64,000 nt of DNA from Sphaerotilus uruguayifluvii (GTDB taxonomy: Bacteria; Pseudomonadota; Gammaproteobacteria; Burkholderiales; Burkholderiaceae_C), in assembly GCF_013294065.1 (NCBI RefSeq), contig NZ_JABSNM010000008.1, positions 1 through 64,000 of the forward strand. The letters are read 5' to 3'. The translations under genes were made by a program, and so were the position numbers. Numbering within the stretch: the first letter of the stretch is position 1; the number at the start of each line of letters is the position of its first letter. Shown here one piece after another: positions 24,834 to 33,536 of the stretch. Under the pieces are notes generated by a model. It saw only the letters and a program-made list of their open reading frames with translations, was not told where the DNA came from and did no database searches.

Positions 24834-26024
24834 TCAGAGCGCCACGTCGAGCCCGAGCAGTTCGCCCGCCGCGTCGCCGATCGTGCCGGCGGGCTGCTCG
24901 GGTCCGGCCGGGGCGCCGGCCAGCTGCTCGAGCGGCAGGCTGCTGCGGATCGTGACGGACTCGAGCCGCAGTCGTGCCACCGCGACGGCCGCGAACGGCC
25001 AGTACAGACCGAGCGTCAGCACGGTCAGCAGCGTGTTCTTCATCAGCAGCATCCACAGTGCGGTGGCCGACAGCTGGCTGTCGAAGCGCAGGTGCTGGCT
25101 GCGGGTGTGGCTCCACGCCAGGTTCTGCATCCGGCTGGTGGAGTAGGCCATCATCGCGGTGACGATCGCCATGTAGCCCAGCGGTCCGGCGACGAGGGCC
25201 AGCGGCGGCAGGACCATGGTCGCCGCGATGCCGGCCGCGCCGAGCGCCAGCCCGAGCACCATCAGCACCAGCATCGACTTGAAGCCCATCGTGTAGAGGT
25301 CGCGCAGCCGCACGCCCTCGAGCCGCGTGCGCTCGCCGGCGAAGGTGAAGTGGCCGTGCCGGTAGCGCAGCATGCGCAGCAGGGTCCAGGGGCCTGCCAG
25401 ATAGACCGCCAGCGTGCACAGCAGGACGGCCCCGATCAGCCAGGCCGACGGCCCCTGCGGAGCGGCCGCGTCCTCGGCGAGCTCGGGCGACGAGGCCAGC
25501 AGCGGCGTCAGGCCCAGCAGCACCGCCATCGGCACGATCATCGGCAGGAAGACCCGGTAGGCTTCGGCGACCGTGCCGCTGAAGCCCAGAGGGCGGCCTC
25601 GCCAGCGCACATGGCCGAGCCGGAAGCGCAGCGCCGAGCACATCAGCCAGGGCCAGGCGGCGGTGCCCGCCAGCGCGACCGCCAGCGCCAGCATCGGCGC
25701 GAACTCGCTGCCGATCAGGTAGCCGGCGACCACTGCGCCGACGATCAGGTGGCCGCGCAGCATCTTCCACGGGTCGCCGTCGAAGCTCAGCGGCGTGCCG
25801 TCGACCAGCGTGTGCTCGTGGAAATGGCGCAGCTGCCGGGCGCGCGCGAAAGGCAGGTACAGGCCCAGCGTCAGCACCGTGCGCAGCAGGTTGACGATCC
25901 AGATGCGGAAGTACGCGCGTCCGGTGGCGGTGAAGCGCAGGCTCGGCGCCTGTGCCGCCGCGGGGGCTTCGGGTGGCGCCGCGCTGGCGTCGGGTGTGGC
26001 GAGACCGGTGTCCGGATGCATCAT
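24834..26024 (-). CDS. DUF898 (YjgN-like) multi-spanning membrane protein, first paralogue
   Basis: 396 residues. After a Pro/Ala-rich N-terminus come the DUF898 opening FTATGRAYFRIWIVNLLR, the basic loop ARARQLRHFHEHTL, FRLGHVRWRGRPLGF, and the C-terminal LGLYWPFAAVAVARLRLESV, with several membrane helices between. A cytoplasmic tail of about 45 residues, rich in Pro and Gly, follows. The start is ATG 26024, or the adjacent ATG at 26021, after a GA-rich ribosome site. It is divergent from the SPFH operon across 163 bases that include the palindrome CCCCGGCCGGGG (26070-26081). Confidence 0.8.
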   Translation of the reverse strand: MMHPDTGLATPDASAAPPEAPAAAQAPSLRFTATGRAYFRIWIVNLLRTVLTLGLYLPFARARQLRHFHEHTLVDGTPLSFDGDPWKMLRGHLIVGAVVAGYLIGSEFAPMLALAVALAGTAAWPWLMCSALRFRLGHVRWRGRPLGFSGTVAEAYRVFLPMIVPMAVLLGLTPLLASSPELAEDAAAPQGPSAWLIGAVLLCTLAVYLAGPWTLLRMLRYRHGHFTFAGERTRLEGVRLRDLYTMGFKSMLVLMVLGLALGAAGIAATMVLPPLALVAGPLGYMAIVTAMMAYSTSRMQNLAWSHTRSQHLRFDSQLSATALWMLLMKNTLLTVLTLGLYWPFAAVAVARLRLESVTIRSSLPLEQLAGAPAGPEQPAGTIGDAAGELLGLDVAL

Positions 26025-26187
26025 GCCCTCCCCCTCGTGTCGTCGAGGTTTTTCGCGTTATAGCGCGGTCCCCGGCCGGGGATGATGAATTTCATGGTGT
26101 CTGCGTATGATCCCGATCGGTGCCGGGCCGGCCGCCTGCCGAGGACCTGCGCCGTCGTGTCCAGGCCGATTTCCGGGAGAGTGCGCC

Positions 26188-27225
26188 ATGTCGCTGTTCG
26201 ATTTCATCCGCAAGCAGTTCATCGACGTTCTCGAGTGGACCGAGACCGGCGACGGTACGCTGGCCTGGCGCTTCCCGATGGCCGACAACGAGATCCAGAA
26301 CGGCGCCTCGCTCACGGTGCGCGAGTCGCAGGTGGCGGTGTTCGTCAACGAAGGCCAGGTGGCCGACGTGTTCGGCCCGGGGCGCCACACGCTCACCACC
26401 CAGACGCTGCCGCTGCTGACCAACCTGAAGAACTGGGACAAGCTCTTCGCCTCGCCCTTCAAGAGCGATCTCTATTTCTTCAGCACCCGCCAGCAGGTCG
26501 ACCAGCGCTGGGGCACGCAGCAGCCGGTGACGATCCGCGACAAGGACTTCGGCGCGGTGCGGCTGCGCGCCTTCGGCAACTTCGCCTGGCGGCTGGTCGA
26601 TCCGCGCGCCTTCATGAAGGAGGTCAGCGGCACGCGCGAGCGCTGCACCGCCGCCGAGATCGACGGCCAGCTGCGCGGCTTCCTGCTGCAGCACCTGTCG
26701 GACGCGGTGGCGCAGTCGGGCATCCCCTTCCTGGACCTGGCGGCCAACCAGGTCGAGTTCGCCGCGCGGCTCAAGGCGGCCACGGCGCCCGAGTTCGCCC
26801 GTCTGGGCCTGAGCCTGGAGACGGTCACGCTGCAGAACGTCTCGCTGCCGGAGGAACTGCAGAAGGTCCTCGACCAGAAGATCGGCATGGGCATGATCGG
26901 CCAGAACATGGGCCAGTTCATGCAGTACCAGACCGCGCAGGCGATTCCGAAGCTGGCCGAAGGGGCCGGCCAGGGCGGGGGCGTGGCGGGCGAGGCGATG
27001 GGCCTCGGCGCCGGGCTGGCGCTGGGCCAGACGCTGGCGCAGACGATGCAGCAGGGCCTGCAGCCGGCAGCCGCGGCGGCACCGGCGGCCGCGCCGGTCG
27101 TGGCGCTCCAGCCCGACGAGATCATGGCCACGCTGGAGAAGCTCGCCGACCTGAAGGCCCGGGGCATCCTCACCGACGAGGAGTTCACCGCCAAGAAGAC
27201 CGAGCTGCTGAAGAAGCTGGTCTGA
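26188..27225 (+). CDS. SPFH (band-7-like) domain protein with C-terminal SHOCT motif
   Basis: 345 residues. Residues 1 to about 225 match the SPFH family that includes YdjI-type 'virion core protein' homologues: MSLFDFIRKQFIDVLEWTE, GPGRHTLTTQTLP, VTIRDKDFGAVRLRAFGNF. A Gly/Ala/Gln-rich linker follows. The last 35 residues form a SHOCT motif (MATLEKLADLKARGILTDEE), a short oligomerisation element. Such proteins scaffold membrane microdomains. The start at ATG 26188 has GGGAGA upstream and the usual N-terminus. It is the first gene of a unit; the next gene begins two bases after its stop. Confidence 0.88.
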   Translation: MSLFDFIRKQFIDVLEWTETGDGTLAWRFPMADNEIQNGASLTVRESQVAVFVNEGQVADVFGPGRHTLTTQTLPLLTNLKNWDKLFASPFKSDLYFFSTRQQVDQRWGTQQPVTIRDKDFGAVRLRAFGNFAWRLVDPRAFMKEVSGTRERCTAAEIDGQLRGFLLQHLSDAVAQSGIPFLDLAANQVEFAARLKAATAPEFARLGLSLETVTLQNVSLPEELQKVLDQKIGMGMIGQNMGQFMQYQTAQAIPKLAEGAGQGGGVAGEAMGLGAGLALGQTLAQTMQQGLQPAAAAAPAAAPVVALQPDEIMATLEKLADLKARGILTDEEFTAKKTELLKKLV

Positions 27226-27226
27226 G

Positions 27227-28894
27227 GTGGCCGAGACCTACCGCGCCTACCGCGCGGCCTGCCCGAACTGCGGCGCGCCGGTCGAGTTCCGCTCGGCGGC
27301 CTCGGCCAGCGCGGTGTGCAGCTTCTGTCGCTCGACGCTGGTGCGCGAGGGCGAGGCGCTGCGCCGCATCGGCGAGAGCGCCGAGCTGTTCGACGACCAC
27401 TCGCCGCTGCAGCTCGGCGTCACCGGGCGCTGGCAGGGCGTGGCCTTCACGCTGGTCGGGCGCCTCCAGTACGCCTATGCCGACGGGCGCTGGACCGAGT
27501 GGCATGCGCTGTTCGACGCGGGGGGCGCGGGCGACCCGGGCGACTCCGGCGGTGCCGCGTCCGCCGGGCGCAGCGCCTGGCTGTCGGAGGACAACGGCGC
27601 CTACGTGCTGGCGCTGGATCGGCCCCTGGCCGACCGCGTGCCGCAGGCCGGCACGCTGTTCCCCGGCCAGAAGGCGCTGATCGACGGACGCGCCTGGGAG
27701 GTCGCCTCGGTGGTGCAGGCGCAGGTGCACGCCGCCCAGGGCGAGCTGCCGCGCCCGCCGCAGCCCGCCGGGCCGGATCACGCCTTCGTCATCGCCGACC
27801 TGCGCAATGCCCAGGACGAGGTCGGCACGCTCGACTACGCCGAGCCGGCGCGGCCGCAGTGGTCGGTCGGCCGCGCGGTGCGGCTGGCCGAGCTGCAGCT
27901 CGCCGGCCTGCGCGAGCTGGGCAGCGAGAAGACGCTGGCCGGGCGCAGCATCGAGTGCCCGAGCTGCGGCGCCTCGCTGGAGATCCGGCTGGACAGCACC
28001 CGGTCGGTCACCTGCGGCCAGTGCCGCGCGGTGGTCGACGTGTCGCAGGGCGTCGGCGCCGATCTGGCGCACTTCGCGCAGAACGCGGTCACCGAGCCGC
28101 AGATCCCGCTGGGCACGGTCGGCACGCTGGCGCTGGGCACGCCGCAGCCGCTGCCCTGGCAGGTGGTCGGCTACCTGGAGCGCTGCGACCTGCCTGAGCC
28201 GGGCAGCGACGACGAGCAGACCTTCTGGCGCGAGTACCTGCTCTACCACCCGACCGAGGGCTTCGTCTTCCTGGTCGACACCGAGGAGGGCTGGAGCTGG
28301 GTGCGGCCGCTGACCGGCGTGCCGGTGGTGCAGGGCGACCGCGCCACCTGGGCCGGCGCCCGCCATGCGCAGCGCTGGCACTACCGCGCGAAGACGGTCC
28401 ATGTGATCGGCGAGTTCTACTGGCGCATCCGCCGCGACGAGCCGGTCGAGGTCACCGACTACGAAGGCGAGGGCCCGAACCGCCGAAGGCGCCTGAGCCG
28501 CGAGCAGACCGCCGGCCCCGGCGGCGGCGAGATCACCTGGTCGGCCGGCGAGACGCTGGAGGCGCGGGCGGTGGCCCAGGCCTTCGGGCTGGACAGCCGG
28601 GCCGGCGCGGCGCTGGCGCGCGATGCCGCGCCGGTGGCGGCCGGCCGGGGCGGCGGCATCGGTGCCGCCGGTGTCATCATCCTGGTGCTGCTGGTGCTGT
28701 TCGTCGTGCTGCTGATGGCGCGCTGCAGCGACGACGGCTGCGCCGATGTCCGCAGCACCTTCGGCGAGACCAGCGCCGAGTACCGGCAGTGCCTGGCGCG
28801 CCAGCGCACCTCCTCGTCCTCCTCGGGCGGCTCCTATGGCGGCTCGTCCTGGGGTGGCGGCAGCAGCGGGGGCGGCGGAGGCGGCCACAAGTAA
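27227..28894 (+). CDS. DUF4178 protein with two zinc ribbons and a membrane anchor
   Basis: 555 residues. Zinc ribbon 1 is at about 12-35 (CPNCGAPVEF, then CSFCRS), followed by a first DUF4178 domain (about 55-220, LGVTGRWQGVAFTLVGRLQ). Ribbon 2 is at about 243-270 (CPSCGASLEI, CGQCRA), followed by a second DUF4178-like domain (about 285-440, EYLLYHPTEGFVFLVDTEEG). A transmembrane helix lies at about 478-498 (VIILVLLVLFVVLLMARC), and the tail is low-complexity Ser/Gly. The function of DUF4178 is unknown; it recurs beside DUF350, SPFH and polyamine genes. The GTG start overlaps the upstream gene's ribosome region, so translational coupling is likely. Confidence 0.82.
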   Translation: MAETYRAYRAACPNCGAPVEFRSAASASAVCSFCRSTLVREGEALRRIGESAELFDDHSPLQLGVTGRWQGVAFTLVGRLQYAYADGRWTEWHALFDAGGAGDPGDSGGAASAGRSAWLSEDNGAYVLALDRPLADRVPQAGTLFPGQKALIDGRAWEVASVVQAQVHAAQGELPRPPQPAGPDHAFVIADLRNAQDEVGTLDYAEPARPQWSVGRAVRLAELQLAGLRELGSEKTLAGRSIECPSCGASLEIRLDSTRSVTCGQCRAVVDVSQGVGADLAHFAQNAVTEPQIPLGTVGTLALGTPQPLPWQVVGYLERCDLPEPGSDDEQTFWREYLLYHPTEGFVFLVDTEEGWSWVRPLTGVPVVQGDRATWAGARHAQRWHYRAKTVHVIGEFYWRIRRDEPVEVTDYEGEGPNRRRRLSREQTAGPGGGEITWSAGETLEARAVAQAFGLDSRAGAALARDAAPVAAGRGGGIGAAGVIILVLLVLFVVLLMARCSDDGCADVRSTFGETSAEYRQCLARQRTSSSSSGGSYGGSSWGGGSSGGGGGGHK

Positions 28895-28927
28895 CCCGCA
28901 AGTCACGCGCAACCCGGAGAAGATTCC

Positions 28928-29143
28928 ATGGAGATGCTCAAGCCCGCGGTGATCCTCGGCTCGATCCTGTACGCCGTCATCGGCGTGGTCGTGCTGTGGG
29001 TCAGCTTCGTCGTCATCGACAAGCTCACGCCCTACAAGCTCTGGGAGGAGCTGGTCGAGCACAGGAACGTGGCGCTGGCCATCGTGGTCGGCGCGATGTT
29101 CATCGCGATCGGGCAGATCGTGGCCGCGGCGATCCACGGGTGA
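28928..29143 (+). CDS. DUF350 (YjfL-like) small membrane protein
   Basis: 71 residues with two membrane helices (about 8-31, VILGSILYAVIGVVVLWVSF, and about 46-68, VALAIVVGAMFIAIGQIVAA). A short polar loop with an acidic run (LWEELVEHRN) joins them. This is one DUF350 unit, the fold seen in E. coli YjfL, where the family travels with glutathionylspermidine-synthetase-like and other polyamine-related genes. A GGAG ribosome site precedes ATG 28928. Its stop overlaps the GTG of the next gene (GTGA), which supports joint translation and probably a complex in the membrane. Confidence 0.88.
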   Translation: MEMLKPAVILGSILYAVIGVVVLWVSFVVIDKLTPYKLWEELVEHRNVALAIVVGAMFIAIGQIVAAAIHG

Positions 29144-30717
29144 GCGGCGCGGTCGAGGCGCCGCCGGGCCGCGCGCGCATCTCGCCGGCCGAGATCACGC
29201 TGCTGGGCTCGGTCTTCCTGATCGCCGCCTGCGGGCTGGTCTACGAGCTGGCGGCGGGCGCCCTGGCGAGCTACCTGGTCGGCGACTCGATCCGGCAGTT
29301 CTCGACCGTCATCGGCACCTACCTGTTCGCGATGGGGCTGGGCTCGTGGCTGAGCCGCTTCGTCGAGCGCCAGCTGGTGGCGCAGTTCATCGGCGTGGAG
29401 CTGCTGGTGGGCGCGGTGGGCGGGCTGATGCCCGCCGGCCTGTTCGTCGCGCACAACCTGCTGCCCGCCTCGGCCGCCGGCGCCTTCCAGGCGATCCTGC
29501 ATGCGCTGGTGCTGGCGGTGGGCGCGCTGGTCGGGCTGGAGATCCCGCTGGTGATGCGGCTGCTGCAGCGGCGCTTCCGCGAGCGCTACGGGCTGAAGGA
29601 CCTGGTGTCGCAGGTGCTGACCTTCGACTACCTGGGCGCGCTGGTGGTGGCGCTGGCCTTCCCGCTGCTGCTGGTGCCGCAGCTCGGGCTGATCCGCACC
29701 GGGCTGGTGTTCGGGCTGATGAACGCGGGCGTGGCGGTGTGGGCGCTGTGGCTGTTCCGCGCCGAGCTGCGCCGGCTGCAGGCGCTGGCGCTGGCCGCGG
29801 GCGCCACGATGGCGGTGCTGCTGGCAGCGCTGGCCGGCGCCGAGCGGCTGACCACCTGGGCCGAGGACCGCTACTACGGCGACCACATCCTGCATGTGGC
29901 CTCCAGCGACTACCAGCGCATCGTCGTGACCGGCGGGCGCGCGGGCCTGCGGCTCTTCCTCAACGGCAACCTGCAGTTCCACGAGCGCGACGAGTACCGC
30001 TACCACGAGGCGCTGGTGCATCCGGCGATGGCCGCGCACGGCGCGCCGCGCCGGGTGCTGGTGCTGGGTGGAGGCGACGGGCTGGCGGTGCGCGAGATCC
30101 TGAAATACCCCTCGGTCGAGCAGGTCACGCTGGTCGACCTGGACGCGCAGGTCACGCGGCTGTTCTCGACCGAGCCGCGGCTGGTGGCGCTGAACCGCGG
30201 CGCGCTGCGCTCGCCCAAGGTCACGGTGGTCAACGCCGACGCCTTCGCCTGGCTGGAGGCGCAGCGCGACCCGGCCGCCACCTGGGACGTGATCGTCATC
30301 GACTTTCCCGACCCCGGCAACTTCGCGGTCGGCAAGCTCTACTCGACGAGCTTCTACCCGATCGTCGACCAGCACCTGGCCGCGGGCGGCTTCATGGTGG
30401 TGCAGACCACCTCGCCGCTGGTGGCGCGGCGCAGCTTCTGGACGGTGGCGGCGACGCTGGAATCCGTGGGGCTGACGATCACGCCCTACCACGCGCTGGT
30501 GCCCAGCTTCGGCGAGTGGGGCTTCATCCTGGCCGGCCACCGGCCGTGGCATCTGGCGCGCGCGCTGCCCGAGGGCTTGCGCTTCCTGACGCCCGAGGTG
30601 ATGGCGACGCTGCTGCGCTTCCCGCCCGACATGGCCCGCACCGAGGAGGCGCCCAACCGCCTGTCCGACCAGCGCCTGGTGCGGCTGTTCGAGGAGGAGT
30701 GGGGGGCGCCGCGTTGA
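29140..30717 (+). CDS. membrane-integrated spermidine synthase-like aminopropyltransferase
   Basis: 525 residues. The first 230 hold about seven membrane helices (ITLLGSVFLIAACGLVYELA; LGLIRTGLVFGLMNAGVAV). The C-terminal half is a spermidine synthase-like domain: the YYGDHILHVASSDYQRI strand region, the cofactor loop VLVLGGGDGLAVREILKY at about 306, and DVIVIDFPDP, which keeps the catalytic-loop Asp. The expected chemistry is aminopropyl transfer from decarboxylated AdoMet, but the acceptor is unknown and need not be putrescine. The GTG start overlaps the DUF350 stop. A speD gene lies at the end of the same cluster and could supply the decarboxylated AdoMet. Confidence 0.88.
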   Translation: MSGAVEAPPGRARISPAEITLLGSVFLIAACGLVYELAAGALASYLVGDSIRQFSTVIGTYLFAMGLGSWLSRFVERQLVAQFIGVELLVGAVGGLMPAGLFVAHNLLPASAAGAFQAILHALVLAVGALVGLEIPLVMRLLQRRFRERYGLKDLVSQVLTFDYLGALVVALAFPLLLVPQLGLIRTGLVFGLMNAGVAVWALWLFRAELRRLQALALAAGATMAVLLAALAGAERLTTWAEDRYYGDHILHVASSDYQRIVVTGGRAGLRLFLNGNLQFHERDEYRYHEALVHPAMAAHGAPRRVLVLGGGDGLAVREILKYPSVEQVTLVDLDAQVTRLFSTEPRLVALNRGALRSPKVTVVNADAFAWLEAQRDPAATWDVIVIDFPDPGNFAVGKLYSTSFYPIVDQHLAAGGFMVVQTTSPLVARRSFWTVAATLESVGLTITPYHALVPSFGEWGFILAGHRPWHLARALPEGLRFLTPEVMATLLRFPPDMARTEEAPNRLSDQRLVRLFEEEWGAPR

Positions 30718-32321
30718 GGCGCCGCGAGCTGCTGGCCGGGCTGGCTGCCGGGCCCGCGCTGGGCCTGGCCGGCTGCGACACGGCACGGCCTGCGCTGGAC
30801 GGCGGCTGGATCGGCGCCGACTCGGCTGCGCGCGGTCACCGGCTGCGTGAGATCGGCGGCGCCCGGTCCGGCACGCTGCCGGCGCCCGCCCTCACGCGGC
30901 GGGTGGCGGTGCTGGTGGTGGGCGCGGGCATCGCCGGGCTGGCGGCGGCGCGTGCGCTGGAGCGCGCCGGCATCGACGACGTTCACCTGATCGAGCTGGA
31001 GGACGAGGCCGGCGGCCATTCGCGCGGCCATCGGCTGGCGGGCTTCGACTGCCCGCTCGGCGCGCATTACCTGCCGGTGCCGGGCGAGGCGGCTGCCGAG
31101 GTGCGCGAGCTGCTGCAGGACTTCGGCCTGGCGCGGGTCGAGTTCGGCCGCTGGCAGTGGGACGAGCGCCACCTGTGCCACGCGCCGCAGGAGCGGCTCT
31201 TCATCGACGGCGCATGGCACGAGGGCCTGCTGCCGCCGGCCGAGCCGGGCAGCCGCCTGCAGACGCAGTACCGCTCCTTCGCCCGCCTCGTGGCCGAGGC
31301 GCAGCGGCAGGTCGGCTTCTCGATGCCGGCGCTGCGCACGCCGTGGACGCCCGCGCAGGCCGCGCTGGAGGCGCAGACCTTCGCCGCCTGGCTGGACGTG
31401 CACGGGCTGGACGAGCCGCGGCTGCGCTGGTACCTCGACTACTGCTGCCGCGACGACTACGGCGCCGACGCCGCGACCGTCTCGGCCTGGGCCGGGCTGC
31501 ACTACTTCGCCAGCCGCCACGGCTTCCACGCGCCGGGCGATGCGCAGGCCGAGCGCGAGCCGGTGTTCACCTGGCCCGAGGGCAACGCCTGGCTGGCACG
31601 GCGGCTGGCCGCGCCCTTCGCGGCCGGGCGGCTGCATGCCTGCCGGGTCGCGCTGCGGCTGGACGAGGCGCGCGAGGGCGTGCAGGTGCTGGCCTGGGAC
31701 GCACGGGCCGACCGCCTCGAGGCCTGGCAGGCCGATCGGGTGGTGCTGGCGCTGCCGCTGCATGTGGCCGCGCGGTTCTGGCCCGAGGCGCCCGAGGCGC
31801 TGCGCCAGACGGCGGCGCAGGCCCGCCATGCGCCGTGGCTGGTGGCCCATCTGCATCTCGACGGGCCGCTGCTGCAGCGCGTCGGTGCGCCGCCCTCGTG
31901 GGACAGCGTCGCCTTCGGCACCGCCTCGCTCGGCTATGTCGACGCGATGCACCAGTCGACACGGCCGCACGCCGGTCCGACGGTGCTGACCGCCTACCTG
32001 CCGCTGTCCCCGGCCGAGCGGCCGGCGCTGCTGGGCGCGGACTGGCGCCCGTGGGCGCAGCGGGTGCTGGCCGACCTGCTGCCGCTGCATCCTGACCTGC
32101 CCGCCCGGCTGCGCCGCATCGAGCTGGCGCGCCACGGCCACGCGATGCGCATTCCGCTGCCGGGCACGCGCTCGGCGCCAGCGCATCAGGCCCTGGTGCA
32201 GTTGCCAGGCCGGGTCACGCTGGCGCATGCCGATCTGGCGGGCTACTCGGTCTTCGAGGAGGCCTTCACGCTGGGCTCGCTGGCGGGGCGCAGGGCGGCG
32301 GACCGAGCGCGCCGCGGATGA
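30714..32321 (+). CDS. FAD-dependent amine oxidase-like flavoprotein, Tat/lipoprotein-type N-terminus
   Basis: 535 residues starting with TTG at 30714, which overlaps the previous stop (TTGA). The N-terminus MRRRELLAGLAAGPALGLAGC combines a twin-arginine-like motif with a lipobox (LAGC), so export and lipid anchoring are possible. The FAD-binding dinucleotide fold follows at about 63 (VAVLVVGAGIAGLAAARALE, then ELEDEAGGHS), as in amine oxidases and phytoene desaturase-like enzymes. The C-terminal cap ends with HADLAGYSVFEEAF, the second FAD contact. Next to polyamine enzymes, oxidation of an amine product is a reasonable inference; the substrate is unproven. The last 56 bases overlap speD on the opposite strand. 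Confidence 0.82.
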   Translation: MRRRELLAGLAAGPALGLAGCDTARPALDGGWIGADSAARGHRLREIGGARSGTLPAPALTRRVAVLVVGAGIAGLAAARALERAGIDDVHLIELEDEAGGHSRGHRLAGFDCPLGAHYLPVPGEAAAEVRELLQDFGLARVEFGRWQWDERHLCHAPQERLFIDGAWHEGLLPPAEPGSRLQTQYRSFARLVAEAQRQVGFSMPALRTPWTPAQAALEAQTFAAWLDVHGLDEPRLRWYLDYCCRDDYGADAATVSAWAGLHYFASRHGFHAPGDAQAEREPVFTWPEGNAWLARRLAAPFAAGRLHACRVALRLDEAREGVQVLAWDARADRLEAWQADRVVLALPLHVAARFWPEAPEALRQTAAQARHAPWLVAHLHLDGPLLQRVGAPPSWDSVAFGTASLGYVDAMHQSTRPHAGPTVLTAYLPLSPAERPALLGADWRPWAQRVLADLLPLHPDLPARLRRIELARHGHAMRIPLPGTRSAPAHQALVQLPGRVTLAHADLAGYSVFEEAFTLGSLAGRRAADRARRG

Positions 32322-32661
32322 TCTCGCGCTCCTCGACTCGGGCCGGATCCAGCAGCGCGCGCAGCGCCGCCAGCAGCTGGCGCGCCTGCCGGGAGTGATC
32401 GCCCGAACGGTTGCAGACATAGACGTCGAGCGTCACCGCCGCCAGCTCCGGCCAGGTGTGCAGCGCCAGGTGCGACTCGGCCAGCAGCACCACGCCGGTC
32501 ACGCCGCCGGGCTCGGGAAAGGCGTGGAAGACCTCGCCGACGACGCTCAGGCCCGCCTCGCGCGCTGCGCGCACGCCGGCCTCGCGCAGCGTGTCGCGGT
32601 CGCGCAGCAGCGCCGTCGCGGCGCAGTCATGCCACTCGGCGCAGAGGTGAAGTCCGTCCAT
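32266..32661 (-). CDS. speD: S-adenosylmethionine decarboxylase proenzyme, bacterial class 1b type
   Basis: 131 residues. It makes decarboxylated AdoMet, the aminopropyl donor for spermidine-type products. The proenzyme cuts itself at Glu62-Ser63 in VLLAESHLALHTWPE to form the pyruvoyl group. His68 and Cys83 (VYVCNRSGD) fall exactly where the Thermotoga maritima enzyme has its processing and catalytic residues, so the protein should be active. The last 18 codons (GALGPPPCAPPASPA and stop) overlap the 3' end of the amine oxidase gene on the other strand. It is convergent with the operon that holds its likely partner aminopropyltransferase. Confidence 0.9.
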   Translation of the reverse strand: MDGLHLCAEWHDCAATALLRDRDTLREAGVRAAREAGLSVVGEVFHAFPEPGGVTGVVLLAESHLALHTWPELAAVTLDVYVCNRSGDHSRQARQLLAALRALLDPARVEEREIIRGALGPPPCAPPASPA

Positions 32662-32697
32662 GTTCCGGGTCCGTCATGTGACCAGCATACACATGCC

Positions 32698-32726
32698 TTG
32701 CGGGCACAGGGTGACTGTGCGATACT
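32698..32726 (+). promoter_or_regulatory. sigma-70 promoter of the ribosomal protein operon
   Basis: TTGCGG (32698-32703) and GATACT (32721-32726) are separated by exactly 17 bases. Transcription would start near 32733 and give a leader of about 130 bases before rplC. The leader contains a small hairpin, TCCTTC-GCGG-GAAGGA (32787-32802). Position and spacing fit well; activity is inferred. Confidence 0.55.
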
Positions 32727-32864
32727 CGCGAGCTTTTCGGGCGTTGGGATTCCTGCGCCCCATTTCGCCGTTGCGCGACCGGGCCGTCCTTCGCGGGAAG
32801 GATCCGAGCGTGCAGCAAGACAAGTCAGCCCGGCCAATCGTTGTCGGGTTATTGGAGAAGAACC

Positions 32865-33536
32865 ATGAGTCTTAGCAATCGCCTCGGGTTGCTGGGCCGC
32901 AAGGTGGGCATGATGCGCATCTTCACGGACGACGGTGATACCGTGCCCGTGACCGTGCTGGACGTGTCCAACAACCGCGTTGCCCAGGTCAAAACCGCGG
33001 AAACGGACGGCTACACCGCTCTGCAAGTCGCGTTCGGCACCCGCAAGGCGTCGCGCGTGAACAAGCCGGAAGCCGGTCACCTGGCCAAGGCCGGCGTCGA
33101 AGGCGCCGAGCTGCTGCAGGAATTCCGCGTCGCTCCGGAAGTCGCCGCCGAGTACAAGGCGGGTGCCGCCCTGTCGGTGTCGATGTTCGCCGCCGGCCAG
33201 CTGGTCGACGTGCAGGGCACCTCGATCGGCAAGGGCTTCGCCGGCACGATCAAGCGCCACAACTTCGGTTCGCAGCGCGCCTCCCACGGCAACAGCCGTT
33301 CGCACAACGTCCCGGGCTCCATCTCGATGGCGCAGGATCCGGGTCGCGTGTTCCCGGGCAAGAAGATGACCGGCCACATGGGCGACGAGACCGTCACGAC
33401 CCAGAACCTCGACGTCGTCCGCGTCGACGAGGCTCGCCAGCTGCTGCTGGTCAAGGGCGCTGTTCCGGGTGCCAAGGGTGGCTTCGTCACCGTGCGCCCG
33501 GCCGTGAAGGTCAAGGTCAAGAAGGGAGCCAACTGA
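32865..33536 (+). CDS. rplC: 50S ribosomal protein L3 (uL3)
   Basis: 223 residues, a primary 23S rRNA-binding protein near the peptidyl-transferase centre. [20 protein letters not shown] and the loop [16 protein letters not shown]-like segment ([20 protein letters not shown]) are the L3 signature; the Gln in [15 protein letters not shown] lies where PrmB methylates L3. The start at ATG 32865 has GGAGAAG upstream. It is the first gene of the operon: rpsJ, which normally precedes it, is absent, and the upstream neighbour is speD on the other strand. The stop overlaps the rplD start (TGATG). Confidence 0.97.
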   Translation: MSLSNRLGLLGRKVGMMRIFTDDGDTVPVTVLDVSNNRVAQVKTAETDGYTALQVAFGTRKASRVNKPEAGHLAKAGVEGAELLQEFRVAPEVAAEYKAGAALSVSMFAAGQLVDVQGTSIGKGFAGTIKRHNFGSQRASHGNSRSHNVPGSISMAQDPGRVFPGKKMTGHMGDETVTTQNLDVVRVDEARQLLLVKGAVPGAKGGFVTVRPAVKVKVKKGAN

